Shown here piece after piece: positions 23,198-25,554 of a DNA stretch of 25,554 nucleotides. The DNA lies in assembly GCA_945903555.1 (NCBI GenBank), contig CAMDOJ010000007.1, positions 1-25,554 on the forward strand, given 5' to 3'. A model generated the notes under the pieces. That model was not told the origin of the DNA. It searched no databases and saw only the letters and a list, made by a program, of their open reading frames with translations. Positions within the stretch are counted from its first letter, which is position 1. Each line of letters begins with the position of its first letter. The translations under genes and the position numbers were made by a program. The stretch comes from Chthoniobacter flavus (GTDB lineage Bacteria > Verrucomicrobiota > Verrucomicrobiia > Chthoniobacterales > Terrimicrobiaceae).

Positions 23198-24286
23198 ATG
23201 AAAGATCCGATTAGTCTCTCATCTCTAATGAAGCACTCGGAACCCACACTCATAGATGTGAAAATGATGCGACTCGCCCTCAAGGAGGCGCGAAAGGGCA
23301 TGGGAAAAACTTCTCCGAATCCGGCTGTCGGTGCCGTCCTTGCTAAAAATGCCCGCATTCTGTCCAAAGGTTGGCATCAAGCGGCTGGCTGCGCCCATGC
23401 GGAAATCGAAGCCCTTCGCTCTTTAAAAAACAAATCTTCAGCGAAGGGAGCTACCTTATATGTGACTCTGGAGCCATGCTCGACGCACGGACGCACTCCC
23501 CCCTGCTGCGAGTCGATCATCACTTCTGGTATCACCCGCGTCGTCTATGGAGCTCGCGATCCCAATCCCAAGAATGCCGGACGAGCCGACACTATTTTAC
23601 GCGAATCGGGAATCGAGGTTCTATCGGGCATTCTGGAGCCTGAATGCGCCTCCCTCAACCGGGCATGGAATAAATGGATCCTCACCGGCCTCCCCTATGT
23701 GATCGCGAAGACGGGCATGAGTCTCGATGGCCGCATCGGCTCACCGAAAGGGAGACGATGGATCACCTCCGAGGCTTCGAGGAAGGATGCCATGCAACTG
23801 CGCGCCACCAGCGGAGCTATCCTTGTGGGAGCGGAAACTGTTCGCTCGGACAACCCCAGCCTCACTGTTCGTGGCATTCCGGTGAAGCAGCAACCCCTCC
23901 GCGTTGTCTGGTCACGCTCGGGAAATCTTCCGCCCGACTGCCACTTACTCACCGACGAACACAGGGAAAAAACACTCCTCTTTGAGAGCAAATCTCTCCG
24001 AGAGGTTATGCAAGATTTGGGCCGCCGCGGAATCGAACAAGTGCTGATCGAGGGTGGCGGGCGCACGCTTGGCGAGGCTTTTGACGAAGGTCTCGTAGAC
24101 CATATCGTTTTCTATGTCGCCCCGGTTCTCATTGGTGGGGAAACACCCTCCGTCGGGGGATGTGGGGTGGAAACCAACGAGAGCGCGATCAGACTGACCA
24201 ATCCCACCTACACTCGCATCGGTGACGATATCCGGATCGACGGCCGTGTGGACTATTCCTTGCGCTTGAACTCCAGCGGTTGTTGA
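23198..24286 (+). CDS. ribD: Bifunctional riboflavin deaminase/reductase RibD
   Basis: 362 residues from the ATG at 23198; a GTG at 23192 or an ATG at 23228 are alternatives. Residues about 20-160 form the zinc deaminase (CAHAEIEAL and EPCSTHGRTPPC, giving His, Cys, Cys ligands). Residues about 165-355 form the NADPH reductase (KTGMSLDGRIG, DAMQLRATSGAILVGAETV, DNPSLTVR, LIEGGG). It carries out the second and third steps of riboflavin synthesis in the cytoplasm. No FMN riboswitch is recognisable upstream, and no other rib gene is in the window. Confidence 0.96.
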   Translation: MKDPISLSSLMKHSEPTLIDVKMMRLALKEARKGMGKTSPNPAVGAVLAKNARILSKGWHQAAGCAHAEIEALRSLKNKSSAKGATLYVTLEPCSTHGRTPPCCESIITSGITRVVYGARDPNPKNAGRADTILRESGIEVLSGILEPECASLNRAWNKWILTGLPYVIAKTGMSLDGRIGSPKGRRWITSEASRKDAMQLRATSGAILVGAETVRSDNPSLTVRGIPVKQQPLRVVWSRSGNLPPDCHLLTDEHREKTLLFESKSLREVMQDLGRRGIEQVLIEGGGRTLGEAFDEGLVDHIVFYVAPVLIGGETPSVGGCGVETNESAIRLTNPTYTRIGDDIRIDGRVDYSLRLNSSGC

Positions 24287-24399
24287 TCGAGGGAACGGAA
24301 TTGGGTGGCTGATTTCAAGTAGAAGCCCGACAGGATCGGCCCGAAGGATTTCCTCTCATACCATTGTCCCTTTGAAATTAGACTTTGCAGCGGAAAAGG
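24287..24399. other. Gene-free stretch after ribD
   Basis: I see no supported gene or signal here. It leads into the REPIN-like pair. Confidence 0.4.
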
Positions 24400-24506
24400 G
24401 GGGCATGGCCGTCTCGGCCGTGTGGACACTGGTCTACTTTCTCGCGCCCTCCCCATCGGAACCAAAGGAGCAGACCTCAGCACACAGGCGAGACGCGCTG
24501 TGCCCC
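24400..24506. repeat. REPIN-like inverted pair of palindromic units
   Basis: A left unit (24400-24424) folds as CATGGCCG-TCT-CGGCCGTG and a right unit (24481-24506) as CACAGGCG-AGA-CGC-g-CTGTG. Each is an imperfect palindrome. Read on the opposite strand, the right unit matches the left one closely, sharing GGGGCA at one end, CGTCTCG in the centre and TGTGTG at the other, with one or two gaps. About 56 nt separate them. This is the organisation of REPIN/BIME elements. Confidence 0.6.
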
Positions 24507-24586
24507 TCTACTACAATCCAACAGCAAGCGGCTTTTGGTATGAGTAGCGACAAGTCCCTCCATCCAAATTTTTAAATTCTGTAAAT
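24507..24586. other. Gene-free stretch between the REPIN-like pair and the adjoining block
   Basis: AT-rich towards the right (TTTTTAAATTCTGTAAATTGA). No supported gene or signal. Confidence 0.35.
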
Positions 24587-24860
24587 TGATTCTCGGCTAC
24601 CCCTCACCCCTGCAGGGCTGCCCGCAGGAGTCGTTCTACGCTGCGCTTCGATTGCCCTCTCTGAGCTACACTGTTGACTCGTTCGCTCCCGCTCAGCTCG
24701 CCCTTCGGGCCAACCTTCGGTTAGTCTATCTCGCCGCCTGCCCCGGCGCTCGATTGTCTTTCGCTATGCGCTATCGCGCGGGTGTTCCTCGACTGCGCTT
24801 CGATTCTGTCGAATATCCGTTTTCGGTTTTACAGCAATCGATATATCGCCCCTGCATTCG
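24587..24860. other. Non-coding block with repetitive wording, possible interspersed repeat
   Basis: A GC-rich block starting abruptly after AT-rich sequence, with recurring short words (TGCGCTTCGATT twice, near 24640-24651 and 24796-24807, and several CGCT/TCGC runs) and small palindromes such as CCCTGCAGGG (24608-24617) and GCCCTTCGGGC. One open frame of 93 codons exists, but it starts at TTG and its composition is unlike a normal protein, so I do not call it a gene. It could be an interspersed genomic repeat. Confidence 0.4.
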
Positions 24861-24890
24861 AGAATAACAAAGGGGATGCGACAGACTCGA

Positions 24891-25554
24891 TCAGAGCCTA
24901 ATACGATGGTCGAGTGCTGTTGTTTTTTTCCACTGAATGGCATTTTCGATGGCGAGAGTGATGTAGATTTTAGCCTGACCGACCGCCTCAGGGAGCGACT
25001 GACCGCAAGCCAGACCGGTCGCAATCGCAGCGGAAAAAGTGCATCCCGTTCCATGAGTGTCGATATTTCGGCGGAAGGGCGCGCAGAAAACCTCAAATCC
25101 TTTTGGGGGGGCTAGGATGTCAGTTGCTGTTTTTGTGCGCAGGTGCCCGCCCTTGAGAAGAAAGGCGCAACCGTAACGATCCACAAGGCTGGTACCGGCG
25201 GATTTGATCTCCTCAATGTCACGGCAAGGCATCCCAGAAAGAATCCTCAACTCATCCAGATTCGGAGTGACCAGTGTCGCGAGAGGAAAAATCCATTCCC
25301 GGTAGGCTTGAATCGCCGAGGCTCGCAAAAGCGAATCCCCGCTGGAGGCGACCATTACTGGATCTACGACAAGCGGTGGGCATTTTTTCATCGCCGCCAG
25401 TTCGTCGGCAACCGCGCGGATGATCGCCGTCGAATAAAGCATTCCCGTTTTAATCACCGCAACAGGAAAAGCCTCCAAACTCAGACGGATTTGCTCAACC
25501 ACGATCGCAGTTCGAACGGCTTGGATCGCACTAACGCGCCCTGGAACCTCGGCA
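24891..25554 (-). CDS. thiD: Hydroxymethylpyrimidine (phosphate) kinase ThiD, 5' part outside window
   Basis: About 221 residues are visible; the frame is open to the right edge, so the N-terminal 40-50 residues with the first substrate-binding glycine motif are missing. It phosphorylates HMP and HMP-phosphate in thiamine synthesis. Motifs in order: IKTGML, VDPVMVASSGD, VTPNLDE, LLKGGH and THGTGCTFSAAIATGLA, the last being the anion hole with catalytic Cys. The GTG at 25502 is internal, not the start. It converges on ribD with the repeat-rich gap between. Confidence 0.93.
   Translation of the reverse strand, partial: AEVPGRVSAIQAVRTAIVVEQIRLSLEAFPVAVIKTGMLYSTAIIRAVADELAAMKKCPPLVVDPVMVASSGDSLLRASAIQAYREWIFPLATLVTPNLDELRILSGMPCRDIEEIKSAGTSLVDRYGCAFLLKGGHLRTKTATDILAPPKGFEVFCAPFRRNIDTHGTGCTFSAAIATGLACGQSLPEAVGQAKIYITLAIENAIQWKKTTALDHRIRL

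Noticed and set aside
24586..24867. 93-codon open frame between ribD and thiD
   Set aside because: TTG start, no family resemblance, odd composition, inside a block with repeated words.

Overview
The window looks like a chromosomal segment of a PVC-superphylum bacterium, most likely a Verrucomicrobiota member. The pointers are a 51-residue small basic protein of the type annotated in Verrucomicrobia and Chlamydiae, a yceD-rpmF-plsX-fabH block, short intergenic gaps on both strands, and a near absence of Shine-Dalgarno sites. The phylum is an inference from gene content; no rRNA gene is present to confirm it.

Layout, left to right. The first 664 bases hold the C-terminal part of a HipA-like kinase. 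It is followed by about 200 bases without a gene, a terminator and an initiator tRNA-fMet (minus strand). From 1108 to 5779 three minus-strand genes follow: a bifunctional-type penicillin-binding protein, an M20 deacylase/peptidase and an NAD-dependent sugar-nucleotide epimerase. From 5887 to 8303 the plus strand carries two small related membrane/coiled-coil proteins, then cheD overlapped by an HDOD gene. From 8300 to 13.4 kb the minus strand carries one run of six genes: an alkaline-phosphatase-fold protein, yceD, rpmF, plsX, fabH and a nitric oxide synthase oxygenase. A tRNA-Gln, a small sigma-factor-like/anti-sigma-like pair, a secreted-looking PrxQ/Bcp peroxiredoxin, a membrane TPR protein and recA follow. 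From 17851 to 21581 a four-gene plus-strand operon holds a family-4 uracil-DNA glycosylase, an acyltransferase, an alpha/beta hydrolase and a zinc amidase with a Lys/Ser repeat linker. Then come mscL, the small basic protein, an RluB-type pseudouridine synthase and ribD. A gene-free 600-base stretch contains a REPIN-like inverted pair, and thiD runs off the right edge.

Most genes are housekeeping for cell envelope, lipid, translation and cofactor functions. The most interesting signals are degenerate enzymes in intact reading frames. The penicillin-binding protein keeps its glycosyltransferase motifs but has lost all three transpeptidase motifs. The alkaline-phosphatase-like protein has lost the nucleophile and at least five metal ligands. 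The HipA-like fragment has Lys at the Mg-binding Asn. Also notable are a stand-alone NOS oxygenase with strongly animal-like sequence blocks placed 44 nt downstream of fabH, an initiator tRNA with A29:U41 in place of the usual G29:C41, and evidence for SD-independent or leaderless starts. No CRISPR array, rRNA, prophage or transposase gene was found.
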